54,899 bases of DNA. Source: Lachnospiraceae bacterium. Its GTDB lineage: Bacteria > Bacillota > Clostridia > Lachnospirales > Lachnospiraceae. The stretch is from assembly GCA_017412055.1 (NCBI GenBank), contig JAFQOW010000034.1, positions 1 through 54,899 on the forward strand. Direction: 5' to 3'. The translations under genes and the position numbers were made by a program. Of this stretch, positions 8,243 through 17,354 are shown one piece after another. Under the pieces are notes generated by a model. It saw only the letters and a program-made list of their open reading frames with translations, was not told where the DNA came from and did no database searches. How positions within the stretch are numbered: position 1 is the first letter of the stretch; each line of letters begins with the position of its first letter.

Positions 8243-8295
8243 TATATACAGAAAGCTAATCAGGGAAACCTGAAAATAACAAGGAGGCGATGTAT

Positions 8296-8568
8296 ATGCG
8301 TATAGATGCTTACAACCAAATATCTCAGATTTATGGGGTAAATGGCAAGATGAAGACAGCACAGACATCTCGTGTATCAAAGACAGATAAGGTAGAAATA
8401 TCAAGTCTTGGAAGAGATATGCAGATCGCAAAGCAGGCTGTTAAAGATAGCCCTGACGTACGTACAGACAAAGTGGCTCAGCTTAAGCAGCAGATAGCTG
8501 ATGGAACATATAATGTGGATGCTGATAGCTTTGCAGAGATGCTCTTAAAGAAGTTTTCTGAATTCTAG
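8296..8568 (+). CDS. flgM: Anti-sigma-28 factor FlgM
   Basis: This 90-residue protein is FlgM, which binds SigD/FliA and holds late flagellar genes off until the hook is complete. The family pattern is visible: KVEISSLGRDMQIAKQAV, then RTDKVAQLKQQIADGTYNVD and a final helix FAEMLLKKF. Two in-frame ATGs exist at 8290 and 8296; the AGGAGG at 8282-8287 is too close to the first and ideally spaced from the second, so 8296 is chosen. A sigma-28-like promoter lies directly upstream, which would give the usual feedback control by its own target. Confidence 0.93.
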   Translation: MRIDAYNQISQIYGVNGKMKTAQTSRVSKTDKVEISSLGRDMQIAKQAVKDSPDVRTDKVAQLKQQIADGTYNVDADSFAEMLLKKFSEF

Positions 8569-8587
8569 ATGAGAGAGGTAGTAGAAG

Positions 8588-9100
8588 GTGGCAAGTTTAA
8601 TTGATGAACTTATAGATGTTCTAGGACAAGAAGAAAAAGAATATCAAGACTTAATACTACTCTCTCAAGAAAAAACTCCCGTTATAGTAAAGGGAGATTT
8701 GGAGAAGCTTCAGAAAATAACAGAAGCAGAGCAGATAGTCATAGGCAAGATAAATAAATTGGAAAAAAAGAGAACAGAGGTTGCAAAGGATATAGCCCTT
8801 GTTCTGAATAGAGATGAAGAGACACTTAAGGTTTTAGATATAGTCACACTTCTTGAAGGCCAGAAGGCTGAACAGGAAAGACTTATAGAAGTATATGATA
8901 AGCTTAGAGAAACTCTTAAAAAGATGACATTAGTCAATGAGATGAATAAAGGACTTGTGAATGAATCCCTTGATTTTATAAAATACAATCTCAATCTTTT
9001 AAAGAGTGCATATCAAGAACCTGAAACTGGAAATTATACAAAGAATGCAACGAATACAAAGCATGTATCAGGTGTGGGAGTGTTTGATGCAAAACAGTAA
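8588..9100 (+). CDS. flgN: Flagellar export chaperone FlgN
   Basis: The 170-residue, mainly helical protein fits FlgN (YvyG), the cytoplasmic chaperone that delivers the hook-filament junction proteins FlgK and FlgL to the export gate. It starts IDELIDVLGQEEKEYQDLIL and has a long coiled-coil middle (about residues 35-130), with a less ordered C-terminal tail that in the family binds clients. The start is a GTG at 8588, supported by an AGAGGT site 8 bases upstream. Its position between flgM and flgK is the standard one. Sequence alone is weakly diagnostic for this family, so context carries much of the call. Confidence 0.85.
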   Translation: MASLIDELIDVLGQEEKEYQDLILLSQEKTPVIVKGDLEKLQKITEAEQIVIGKINKLEKKRTEVAKDIALVLNRDEETLKVLDIVTLLEGQKAEQERLIEVYDKLRETLKKMTLVNEMNKGLVNESLDFIKYNLNLLKSAYQEPETGNYTKNATNTKHVSGVGVFDAKQ

Positions 9101-9115
9101 AGGCGGTGCAGACAT

Positions 9116-11035
9116 ATGTCACTTATGACAAGTATGTGGACTGGTGTATCCGGACTTAGAGCACAACAGAATGCTATCAATGTCACATCACATAACTTAG
9201 CAAATATTTACACAGAAGGTTATGTAAGACAGCAGGTTAGTATGGCTGACGGAATATATCAGAAATATGGTCTTACACAAGTAAATATGAATCAGATAGG
9301 TCTCGGTGTTGTGTCGGCAGAAACACGACATTTAAGGGACCTTTTATTAGATAGAGCGTACAGAGAAGAAGGTGGACGCCAGACTTTCTATAAAGCTAGA
9401 TATGAAGCTTCAGAGGAAGTACAGGATATCTTTGGTGAGACAGAGGGCGTTCAGTTCCAGGCGGCAATCAATGATTTGTGGAATTCTATGAATGAGGTGG
9501 CAAAGACGCCAGACAGCTTAGTAGCTCGTTCAGCATTGGTTATGAGCGCACAGTCATTTATCGGAAGAGCCAACAGTATATATCAGGAGCTTATAGATTA
9601 CCAGAAGAAGGTAGATCAGAAGGTTACTGATTGTGTAAATAGAATCAATGAATTAGGTGATAAAATCTATTATCTCAATAGAGAAATCGCGGTAGTAGAG
9701 GCAGCAAAGATTGAGACAGCAGCAGATTTGAGAGACCAGAGGGATATGGCTCTTGATGAGCTTGGTAATCTTATAAAGATAGCTTACGATGAAGATGATA
9801 ATGGATATGTTACTGTTAGAGCTGAGGGACAGGAATTCGTAACTGTTGCAGGTGTGTGGCATATGGAGTTGGGGCAGCTTGAAGGAGCTACACAAAATTC
9901 ACAGTATCTCTCACCAGTATGGCCACAGCTTGATGGTGGTGAAGTATTTAATCTTAAAGAAGAGATAACACCTCAGAAGAATAATGATATCGGCGAATTA
10001 AAGGGATATCTTTTAGCGAGAGGTGGATATGTAGCAGATTATACAGACATACCAATTAAGCCAGAGAGAACAGATTATCCTGATGGAGATGCAGGAACAG
10101 CAGAGTTTAGAGAAGCATTAGAGTATTACTATGAGGAAGAAGCTGTTGATTACAATAAAACAGTAGGTAACACAGTGGTAATGAAATCTCAGGCGATGTT
10201 TGACCAGCTTGTAAATCGAGTGGTAACACTTATCAATGATATATTATCACCGATGACAACTATAGATACAGGTGCAGGATTAACATTGGAGGTTCCGGAA
10301 GGAGCAAACATATTTAATGTAGATGATGCATTAAAGGATGTACTTCTTGAAGGTGTAGAGAATGGAACTATAGCAGTTGACCAGTTTGGAACTATTACAA
10401 CACCTGGTGGTGTGACAGTTACAGTGCCTGCAGGCAAGGAATTAACAATCCTTGATATGGACAAAACGTCATATGGTACAGATGAAAATACTACACCTGG
10501 TACAGAGTTGTTTGTAAGAGATAATCAGAAAGACAGATATACAAAGGTAACAGGAGCAGACGGTACAGAATATTACATTTACAATAGAAATGATGAGTTT
10601 GGCGATGAAGCATACTATAGCTTAGGTAATATAGAAGTAAATCAGGTTATATTAGATAATTACGCATACCTTCCACTTAAGGATAAGGAAGAAAACGTAG
10701 ACCTAAAGCTTGGAGAGAGATTACTTAAGGCTTGGGATGAAGCTACAGGATGTATCGATCCAAACAATACAACAAAGAAAGACATAAATGACTACTACAG
10801 TGCAATGGTAGGAATTATCGGAAATGACGGTTATATGTATAACGCCATCGCACAAAGTCAGTCAGACTTGATTTCATCAATAGATGAAAAGAGAGAATCA
10901 AAGCAGGGAGTTACATCGGAAGAGGAATTGACAAATCTGATTAAATTCCAGAATGCGTACAATGCGTCATCAAGATATATAACAACTATTTCAGATATGA
11001 TAGATACTCTTATAAACAGAGTGGGTAACTGGTAA
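9116..11035 (+). CDS. flgK: Flagellar hook-associated protein FlgK, first copy
   Basis: This 639-residue protein is FlgK (HAP1), which forms part of the junction between hook and filament. The N-terminal signature is present (SMWTGVSGLRAQQNAINVTS, then HNLANIYTEGYVRQ) as is the C-terminal one (NLIKFQNAYNASSRYITTIS, then DTLINRVGNW). A typical FlgK has 450-650 residues, so it is at the long end; a surface-exposed middle region of roughly residues 290-510 accounts for the difference from the copy that follows. It begins 15 bases after flgN. A second flgK lies directly downstream. Confidence 0.93.
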   Translation: MSLMTSMWTGVSGLRAQQNAINVTSHNLANIYTEGYVRQQVSMADGIYQKYGLTQVNMNQIGLGVVSAETRHLRDLLLDRAYREEGGRQTFYKARYEASEEVQDIFGETEGVQFQAAINDLWNSMNEVAKTPDSLVARSALVMSAQSFIGRANSIYQELIDYQKKVDQKVTDCVNRINELGDKIYYLNREIAVVEAAKIETAADLRDQRDMALDELGNLIKIAYDEDDNGYVTVRAEGQEFVTVAGVWHMELGQLEGATQNSQYLSPVWPQLDGGEVFNLKEEITPQKNNDIGELKGYLLARGGYVADYTDIPIKPERTDYPDGDAGTAEFREALEYYYEEEAVDYNKTVGNTVVMKSQAMFDQLVNRVVTLINDILSPMTTIDTGAGLTLEVPEGANIFNVDDALKDVLLEGVENGTIAVDQFGTITTPGGVTVTVPAGKELTILDMDKTSYGTDENTTPGTELFVRDNQKDRYTKVTGADGTEYYIYNRNDEFGDEAYYSLGNIEVNQVILDNYAYLPLKDKEENVDLKLGERLLKAWDEATGCIDPNNTTKKDINDYYSAMVGIIGNDGYMYNAIAQSQSDLISSIDEKRESKQGVTSEEELTNLIKFQNAYNASSRYITTISDMIDTLINRVGNW

Positions 11036-11074
11036 AAGGTAGCTAATAGGTGATGGCAGAGAAAGGAGTAAATT

Positions 11075-12559
11075 ATGGCAAATTCATTTTTTGGATTACA
11101 TATAGGAACATCAGGACTATATGCAGCAAATACATGGCTTAACATAACAGCCAATAACATATCCAATGAACAGACAGAAGGATATTCCAGACAGACTGCC
11201 ACACAGCAGGCATCGAGACCACTTCGTGTATATCAAAGATATGGACAGTTGGGAAGCGGTGTAGAGGTTAACAATATCACAAGAATAAGAGATGAGTACT
11301 ATGATGTAAAGTATTGGCTTAACCAGTGTAAGCAGGGAGATTCGTCAACACGTTCTTATTATCTTACACAGATAGAGGATTATTTTGCTGATGATGGAAC
11401 AAGTGGTTTCACAACAGAGTTTGGTGGATTTTACAACAGCTTAGAGGAGCTTAGTAAGACACCGGCAGACTTGTCAGCTAGAAGCTCAATGCTTAATTAC
11501 GCACAGAACTTCTTAGAGTATATGACAACTATAAGAACAAATCTTCAAAACACTCAGGCAGATATAAATGCCGAAATAAGCAGTAATGTAGATCAGATAA
11601 ATGCACTTGCCAAAGAGATAGCCATTATCAATAAGCAGATAAATGTAATCGAGCTTCAGGGTGCAAATGCCAATACATTGAGAGATAAAAGAGCATTACT
11701 TCTCGATGAGTTGTCAAGTATCGTAGAGATAGATACAAATGAAATAACTTATACAAATGGTAAATCAGAATTCTACGTAACAATATGTGGAAAGTCATTG
11801 GTAAACAATTATGACTGCTTTAGCTTGGAGGTAATAGCCAGAGAAGATAAAGCAGATGCAGACGATTTAGTAGGCTTGTACGATATAAAGTGGAGCTATG
11901 GAGAAGATTTTAATCCGGCTACATCAGGAACTATAGGAACATTGGCAGCGCTTATAAAGCTTAGAGATGGAAATAACTACGTTCCAGAAGAGAATAATCC
12001 ACACTCAGTTCCAATAGAATTCAAGGGTATTCCATACTATATCAATGAAGTGGAGAAGTTCTTAGAACAGCTTACAACTACTCTTAATGATATACATAAG
12101 GATGGCGTAAACTTATATGATGAAAAGGTGGAAGATATACCATTATTCATTCACACAGAAGAGGATGACAGATATATTGTAAATCCTGATATATTAAATG
12201 ACCCAGCGAAGATGGCCACAAGCACAGTTGGAACAAACAGTATAAGTGCTACAGATATTATAGATAAATTAGTTGAGTCTAAGGAATACAGAAATTTTGA
12301 TGGAGGTACATCTAAGGAAGCCTTAAATACAATTATTACAGAGCTTTCAATTGATTCAAAGAAGGCTCAGGACAATGAAAGAAATTACACAAATTTTAGA
12401 AATCTTATCCAGAATCAGAGACTTTCAATTATGGGTGTTGATAAGGATGAAGAGGCTATGAATCTTGTAAAATATCAAGAAGCTTATGATTTATCTGCAA
12501 AGGTTATTCAGATTATGTCAGAAGTGTACGATAAATTAATTAACGAGACAGGTGTATAA
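11075..12559 (+). CDS. flgK: Flagellar hook-associated protein FlgK, second copy
   Basis: The 494-residue product is a second FlgK-type protein: SGLYAANTWLNITANNISNE, then QTEGYSRQ at the N-terminus, and NLVKYQEAYDLSAKVIQIMS at the C-terminus. Many Firmicutes have only one flgK, so the tandem pair suggests two junction subunits with separate tasks or a divergent replacement of one ring. It lacks most of the variable middle domain of the first copy. The start follows GAAAGGAG. It is clearly diverged from its neighbour rather than a recent duplicate. Confidence 0.88.
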   Translation: MANSFFGLHIGTSGLYAANTWLNITANNISNEQTEGYSRQTATQQASRPLRVYQRYGQLGSGVEVNNITRIRDEYYDVKYWLNQCKQGDSSTRSYYLTQIEDYFADDGTSGFTTEFGGFYNSLEELSKTPADLSARSSMLNYAQNFLEYMTTIRTNLQNTQADINAEISSNVDQINALAKEIAIINKQINVIELQGANANTLRDKRALLLDELSSIVEIDTNEITYTNGKSEFYVTICGKSLVNNYDCFSLEVIAREDKADADDLVGLYDIKWSYGEDFNPATSGTIGTLAALIKLRDGNNYVPEENNPHSVPIEFKGIPYYINEVEKFLEQLTTTLNDIHKDGVNLYDEKVEDIPLFIHTEEDDRYIVNPDILNDPAKMATSTVGTNSISATDIIDKLVESKEYRNFDGGTSKEALNTIITELSIDSKKAQDNERNYTNFRNLIQNQRLSIMGVDKDEEAMNLVKYQEAYDLSAKVIQIMSEVYDKLINETGV

Positions 12560-12600
12560 GATTAATTAATAGTAAGCTATAGTGCAGAAAGGAGTAACCT

Positions 12601-14040
12601 ATGCGAATTACAAACGGCATAATGATAAATAATTCTCTTAACAATATCAGCAGGAATAAAACACTTTCTGATAAGTTAAACACACAGCTTGCAACAACTA
12701 AGAAGATACAGAGACCTTCAGAGGACCCTATAGTTGCAATTCGTGCATTGAGACTTCGTTCTACATACAACGAGATTGAACAGTATCTAGATAAGAATAT
12801 TCCAGATGCAAGATCATGGATGGAGACAACACAGGAAGCTATAGAGAGTATAAACTCAGTATTAACAGACATTACATATTATTGTAATCAGGGTGTAGAT
12901 GGCTACAATACAGTAGATGAGCGAAATACATTAGTTACTACATTAAAGCAGCTTCGCGACCAGATATATTCAGATGGAGATGCAAATCTCGTAGATAGAA
13001 CAATATTTACAGGATATAAGACAGATAGCAACCTTACCTTTGGTGAGGATGAGCCAGACACAAAATACACCATCACAGAGGAATTCAACAGTGATGATGT
13101 AAAGAATACAAATAGAATCTATGGATTAAATATAGACCAAATTAGAGATGTTGCAGGAACAGCTATTTACAACAACCAGCATCATGTGGTAAATTTAGGG
13201 TATAAGGATATCGATTCTATTGAGAGTATTACGATTGGTGGTCAGACATACAGTATAGCGACTGGTAATTTAAGAGAAATGTCCATTACAAATGCGACAG
13301 CGTATATGACAGTTCCACAGGCATCTATTACATATATAAAGGAGACAGGTGAACTTCTTCTTGGAAAGAATGCATTTGATTCATTGACAGCGGGCAATGG
13401 AATGACTGTTAATTATACTAAGACAGGCTTTGAACAAGGAGACTTAAGACCGGAGCATTACTTCTCTTGTACAAATGAGACAAAGGGTGTTGATTACACA
13501 CAGGCAGACCAGCCTATTAACTACACTATAAACTTTGGTCAGACCATTACTATAAACACACAGGCACAGAATGTATTGCCACACGGAATAGCAAGAGATT
13601 TGGATGAAATCATTCAAAGCGTGACAACAGCCATAGATGTTCAGACGAAGATAGCAGCTCTTGATAAAAGATTAGAGACAGAGGGCGATGAAACAGCTAT
13701 TAGACAGATTAATTCCATGAAAAAGGTTCTTGAGCTTGAGTTGTCTTACGCAGAATCGAATATGAAGGATACCTTCGCAGGCGGTATAACAGCATATAAG
13801 AATCATCAGGAAACACTTAGTATAGAGCTATCAGATATAGGTGCAAGACTTATCAGATTATCTCTAAACGAAGAAAGACTTACTACACAAAAGTTAAACG
13901 TTGAAGACTTAAAGAGTAAAAACGAGGAAATAGAAGAGGAAGAGGTAGCAGTAGAGTGGGCTGCAGCACAGGCTGTATATGACGCATCACTTGCTACATC
14001 GGCAAAGGTAGTACAGAAGTCATTGTTAGATTTCTTATAA
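12601..14040 (+). CDS. flgL: Flagellar hook-associated protein FlgL
   Basis: This 479-residue protein is FlgL (HAP3), which joins FlgK to the flagellin filament. The N-terminal flagellin-like domain is clear (MRITNGIMINNSLNNISRNK, with a QRPSEDPIVAIRALRLRSTY segment), and the C-terminal helix (EEVAVEWAAAQAVYDASLAT) matches the family. Common FlgL proteins have about 300 residues, so there is an insertion of roughly 170 residues in the exposed middle. It starts with ATG after GAAAGGAG, and is followed by fliW, as in Bacillus apart from the absence of yviE. Confidence 0.9.
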   Translation: MRITNGIMINNSLNNISRNKTLSDKLNTQLATTKKIQRPSEDPIVAIRALRLRSTYNEIEQYLDKNIPDARSWMETTQEAIESINSVLTDITYYCNQGVDGYNTVDERNTLVTTLKQLRDQIYSDGDANLVDRTIFTGYKTDSNLTFGEDEPDTKYTITEEFNSDDVKNTNRIYGLNIDQIRDVAGTAIYNNQHHVVNLGYKDIDSIESITIGGQTYSIATGNLREMSITNATAYMTVPQASITYIKETGELLLGKNAFDSLTAGNGMTVNYTKTGFEQGDLRPEHYFSCTNETKGVDYTQADQPINYTINFGQTITINTQAQNVLPHGIARDLDEIIQSVTTAIDVQTKIAALDKRLETEGDETAIRQINSMKKVLELELSYAESNMKDTFAGGITAYKNHQETLSIELSDIGARLIRLSLNEERLTTQKLNVEDLKSKNEEIEEEEVAVEWAAAQAVYDASLATSAKVVQKSLLDFL

Positions 14041-14075
14041 AATAATATAGAAGGTATTTCAAGGAGGATATTATA

Positions 14076-14528
14076 ATGATAGTAAAAACAAAAATTTTTG
14101 GAGAAATTGAAGTTGATGAGAGTAAATTTTTAACATTTGAAGATGGTATCTTAGGATTTCCTGATTTAAAGAAATTTATGCTCATTCATGATGAGGAGAG
14201 TGGTGGAACAAACCTTATCTCTTGGATGCAGTCAATCGATGAGCCAGGCTTTGCGATGCCTGTACTTGATCCGTTAAAGGTTTGCCCTGACTATAATCCA
14301 GAGGTAGAGGACGAGCTTTTAAAGAGCTTAGGTGAAATCGACGGTGATGATATACTTGTACTTACAACAGTTACAGTACCACCTGAAATCGAGAAGATGA
14401 CATCTAACTTAAGAGCACCATTTATCATCAATACAGCAAATTTAAAGGCATGTCAGATTATACTTGAAGATGAAAAATATCTTATAAAGTACCCAATCTA
14501 TGATGTACTTAAAGGCAATAAGGAATAG
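14076..14528 (+). CDS. fliW: Flagellar assembly factor FliW
   Basis: This 150-residue protein is FliW: it has the FLTFEDGILGFPDLKKFMLI core and the MPVLDPLKVCPDY segment typical of the family. FliW binds the translational repressor CsrA and releases flagellin mRNA from repression, and is itself titrated by flagellin, so filament protein synthesis follows export. The csrA gene starts 15 bases downstream, the usual partner arrangement. The AAGGAGG ribosome site is strong. Confidence 0.95.
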   Translation: MIVKTKIFGEIEVDESKFLTFEDGILGFPDLKKFMLIHDEESGGTNLISWMQSIDEPGFAMPVLDPLKVCPDYNPEVEDELLKSLGEIDGDDILVLTTVTVPPEIEKMTSNLRAPFIINTANLKACQIILEDEKYLIKYPIYDVLKGNKE

Positions 14529-14543
14529 TAGGGAGGGAAGAAT

Positions 14544-14762
14544 ATGTTAGCATTATCAAGAAAGAAAGACGAAGCAATAGTTATTAACAATAACGTAGAG
14601 ATAACAATCATCGAGATAAAGGGTGACCAGGTAAAGCTCGGCATATCAGCACCAAAGTCAGTACCTATTTATCGTAAGGAAGTATATTTGCAGATTCAGG
14701 AAGCTAATCAGGCAGCAGCAAATGAAGGTGCTATGGAAGCATTAAAGAATCTTTTAAAGTAA
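14544..14762 (+). CDS. csrA: Carbon storage regulator CsrA
   Basis: The 72-residue product is CsrA, a small RNA-binding dimer that blocks translation by binding GGA motifs at ribosome sites. The family sequence is plain: MLALSRKKDEAIVINNNVEI at the N-terminus and LGISAPKSVPIYRKEVYLQI in the middle, including the conserved Arg of the RNA-binding edge. In flagellated Firmicutes its main target is flagellin mRNA, and FliW (the gene just upstream) opposes it. It ends the flgM-to-csrA operon; a new promoter follows. Confidence 0.96.
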   Translation: MLALSRKKDEAIVINNNVEITIIEIKGDQVKLGISAPKSVPIYRKEVYLQIQEANQAAANEGAMEALKNLLK

Positions 14763-14818
14763 CATTTATAAAAAATAGTCGTTTGAAGTATGAACCTGAA
14801 ATTTTTTTACATAAAGTA

Positions 14819-14853
14819 TTAACCTTTTGTCAAAAAATGCCGATAAAAGGTTA
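14819..14853 (+). promoter_or_regulatory. Sigma-28 (SigD) promoter of flaG-fliD-fliS with inverted repeat
   Basis: TTAA (14819-14822), 16 bases, then GCCGATAA (14839-14846) is a full match to the sigma-28 -10 box. A 9-base inverted repeat, TAACCTTTT (14820-14828) and AAAAGGTTA (14845-14853), overlaps both promoter boxes and could be an operator or a chance palindrome. The predicted leader is about 70 bases. Confidence 0.8.
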
Positions 14854-14874
14854 AAGAGTAACTAAAGAAATAAT

Positions 14875-14918
14875 GCGGGATATATTCCGCTTTGTTATGC
14901 GTTTATCCAAGGAGGGAT
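14875..14918 (+). promoter_or_regulatory. flaG leader hairpins, possible CsrA site
   Basis: GCGGGA (14875-14880) can pair with TTCCGC (14885-14890). Next, ATCC (14905-14908) and GGAT (14915-14918) can present AAGGAG, the flaG ribosome site, in a 6-base loop. A GGA in a hairpin loop over the ribosome site is the form that CsrA recognises. The second stem has only 4 bp, so this is tentative. Confidence 0.35.
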
Positions 14919-14923
14919 TTTAT

Positions 14924-15304
14924 ATGACAGTAGAAGGAATTAAAAATGTGCAGGCAGCACAACAGATGTCACAGGTATCACAGCCAAAGGTAACGGAGGC
15001 AGCGAAAGCTGAGGCGCCAAAGGTGGCAGTAGAGCCTTTAAAGGTTAATACAGAGGATGCAGGCTTAGGCAATAATAAAGAGTATTCAAACGAACAGATT
15101 AAAAAGACTGTAGCTGATATGAATAAGAAGCTACAGAATATTTCGTGTCAGTACGGAATTCACGAAGGAACAGGCCGTGTGACAATAAAGATGGTTGACA
15201 GAGAAACAAAAGACGTTATAAAAGAATTCCCAGCAGAAGAGACATTGGAGCTTATAGCAAAGGCTTGGGAATTGGCAGGTATTATGGTAGATAAGCGTCT
15301 ATAG
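14924..15304 (+). CDS. flaG: Flagellar protein FlaG
   Basis: The 126-residue protein has a disordered N-terminal half rich in Ala, Lys and Gln and a conserved C-terminal domain (about residues 60-126) with VADMNKKLQNISCQYGIHEG and VIKEFPAEETLELIAKAWEL, the FlaG pattern. FlaG proteins influence filament length in polar and peritrichous flagella, but the mechanism is unclear. The open frame extends 17 codons further upstream, but only the ATG at 14924 has a ribosome site (AAGGAGG at 14909-14915), so that start is chosen. It is the first gene after a sigma-28-type promoter and before fliD. Confidence 0.88.
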   Translation: MTVEGIKNVQAAQQMSQVSQPKVTEAAKAEAPKVAVEPLKVNTEDAGLGNNKEYSNEQIKKTVADMNKKLQNISCQYGIHEGTGRVTIKMVDRETKDVIKEFPAEETLELIAKAWELAGIMVDKRL

Positions 15305-15335
15305 AATAACAGCGAAGGAAAGGAAGTGAAACACT

Positions 15336-17333
15336 ATGGCAATGCGATTATCAGGTTTAGTATCAGGTATGGATACAGATGCAATGATTGAAGAGCTTGT
15401 ATCTGCATACAGCACTAAGAAAGACAAAATATTTAAGCAAAGAAAGACTCTTGAATATAAACAGGAGGCGTGGAAGGACCTTAATAGTAAGATATATGGC
15501 TTCTATACAGGTAGTTTAAGTAATATGCAGCTTACATCGCATTACTCATTGAAGAATACAACTTCTTCAAATGAAAATAGAGCAACAGTTTCTGCTTCGA
15601 CATCTGCTGTAAATGGAACACAGGAGCTTAAGATAAAGCAGCTTGCTAAAACTGCTTATCTTACAGGTGCAAAGATTGAGACAACTGGCGGTGGAGATGT
15701 GAAAGAGTCTACAAAGCTAAGCGAGCTTGGAATCAAGGACAGCAAGCTTAAGGTGACAGTAGGTGGCGAAGAAAAGACACTTAATTTAAAGGCTTCTATG
15801 ACTATAAAGGAGCTTAAGGCAGAGCTTGGAGATATGGGTCTTACAACAAGCTTTGATGAGCACAATGGAAGATTTTTCATAAGCGCTAAGACAGGCGGTG
15901 TGGAAGCTGACTTCTCGATTGTAGGAGATGGAGAGGACGGAACAGACGCACTTAAGAAATTGGGACTTAGCGTAGTATCGGATTCAGTTATAAATGATTA
16001 TAAGAAATATGTGGCAGATAATAATGCGACAACTATAGAGGCAAGTGCAAAGACAGATTATGTAGCTAGTTTGCTTAAGGAATATAAAGCAGGTCTTCCT
16101 GATAAGATAAAAGCACTTGAGGAAAAGCTTGCTACAGATACAGCATTAACAGATGATGAAAAGACAGCCATAACAGAAGAAATCGCACTTCTTAATACAC
16201 AGTCACAGGAGATAGCGGATTTACTTAAGGACAAAGATTTCACAGCTATGGAGATATATGCCCAGGATGTTCTTAATGTCACACCTGATTATTCAGAGGG
16301 TAATGCAGATTATCAGGCAGTGGTAAAGACATATGAAGATAAGCTTGCATATGCTAAAGATATGGTAGATTATGCAGAGCTTTACGAGAAGAGCAAGAGT
16401 AAGGATGGTCTCACAAGTGATGAAAAGACACGTCTAGATGCTTTAAAGGCACAGTACGGTGAGTTATATAACAGTGGTGCTGTGAAGATAGATGGACAGG
16501 ACGCTATTATCGAGCTTAATGGAGCAGAGTTTATATCAAATAGCAATAGCTTCCAGATAAATGGTCTTACTATAAATGCTAAGGCAGTTACAGATGAGGA
16601 TGAGATAATCACAATTACAACAGATACAGATGTAGATGCAATCTATGATAAGATTAAGAGCTTCTTTAAGGAATACAATGAGCTTATGACAGAGATGTCT
16701 ACAAAGTATAATGCAGCGTCAGCTGGTGATTATGAGCCACTTACAGAGGCTGAAGAGGAAGAACTTTCAGAGACACAGCTTGAAAAGTGGGAGGGCATCT
16801 TAAAGACAGCATCTCTTAGAAGAGACGGAACACTTAGCACTGTAATGTCATCTATGAAGTCAGTTATGATAAAGAGCTATCAGATAGATGGAAAGACATA
16901 TTCATTGTCATCATTTGGTATAAAGACTGCTGGTTACTTTACAGCAGAGGATAATGAAAAGGCAAACTATCACATCGATGGTGACCCAGATGATGAGACA
17001 TCTAAGGCAAATGCAGATAAGCTTAAGGCTGCACTTGTAGCAGACCCTGAAAATACTATAGAATTCTTCTCAAGCATTATGAAAGATTTATATAAAATAC
17101 TTTCAGATAAATTATCTAAATCTACAAGCACATCAAGTGCATTTAAGATTTATAATGATAAGACAATGCAGACACAGTACGATAGCTACACAAAGAAGCT
17201 TAGTACATGGGAAGATAAGATTGAAGATTACAGAGAAAAATATGTAAAGAAATTCTCGGCTATGGAGACAGCCATGGCAAAGCTTCAATCACAAACAGCA
17301 TCGTTATCATCGTTCTTCGGAACTGGAATGTAA
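15336..17333 (+). CDS. fliD: Flagellar filament cap protein FliD
   Basis: This 665-residue protein is FliD (HAP2), the cap under which flagellin subunits fold into the filament. The N-terminus has the family motif (RLSGLVSGMDTDAMIEELVS) and the WKDLNSKIYGF stretch; the C-terminal coiled coil (residues about 600-665) ends in LSSFFGTGM. The central region, roughly 220-370, is a Lys/Glu/Asp-rich helical insertion that is variable between species. The length is toward the upper end for FliD. It follows flaG by 31 bases and precedes fliS, the usual order. Confidence 0.93.
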   Translation: MAMRLSGLVSGMDTDAMIEELVSAYSTKKDKIFKQRKTLEYKQEAWKDLNSKIYGFYTGSLSNMQLTSHYSLKNTTSSNENRATVSASTSAVNGTQELKIKQLAKTAYLTGAKIETTGGGDVKESTKLSELGIKDSKLKVTVGGEEKTLNLKASMTIKELKAELGDMGLTTSFDEHNGRFFISAKTGGVEADFSIVGDGEDGTDALKKLGLSVVSDSVINDYKKYVADNNATTIEASAKTDYVASLLKEYKAGLPDKIKALEEKLATDTALTDDEKTAITEEIALLNTQSQEIADLLKDKDFTAMEIYAQDVLNVTPDYSEGNADYQAVVKTYEDKLAYAKDMVDYAELYEKSKSKDGLTSDEKTRLDALKAQYGELYNSGAVKIDGQDAIIELNGAEFISNSNSFQINGLTINAKAVTDEDEIITITTDTDVDAIYDKIKSFFKEYNELMTEMSTKYNAASAGDYEPLTEAEEEELSETQLEKWEGILKTASLRRDGTLSTVMSSMKSVMIKSYQIDGKTYSLSSFGIKTAGYFTAEDNEKANYHIDGDPDDETSKANADKLKAALVADPENTIEFFSSIMKDLYKILSDKLSKSTSTSSAFKIYNDKTMQTQYDSYTKKLSTWEDKIEDYREKYVKKFSAMETAMAKLQSQTASLSSFFGTGM

Positions 17334-17354
17334 CAGAAAAAGAGGTGAATGAGT

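Larger units (their letters stand above)
7658..8289 (+). other. Structured intergenic region before the flgM operon
   Basis: No protein gene is visible in these 632 bases, but the DNA is dense in repeats and palindromes. It holds two 29-base near-identical direct repeats, a nested multi-stem palindrome (7742-7798), a terminator (7822-7874), a perfect 10-bp hairpin (8001-8010/8014-8023, loop CGA), a 12-bp hairpin with one G-T pair (8054-8065/8069-8080) and two copies of GACGTC (8025-8030, 8086-8091). The first half is clearly richer in GC than its surroundings. The last 130 bases are AT-rich and carry the flgM promoter. Confidence 0.6.

Noticed and set aside
9980-10005. GCCGATAT-like sigma-28 box on the minus strand
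   Set aside because: It is inside the flgK coding region, facing backwards, with no gene downstream on that strand.
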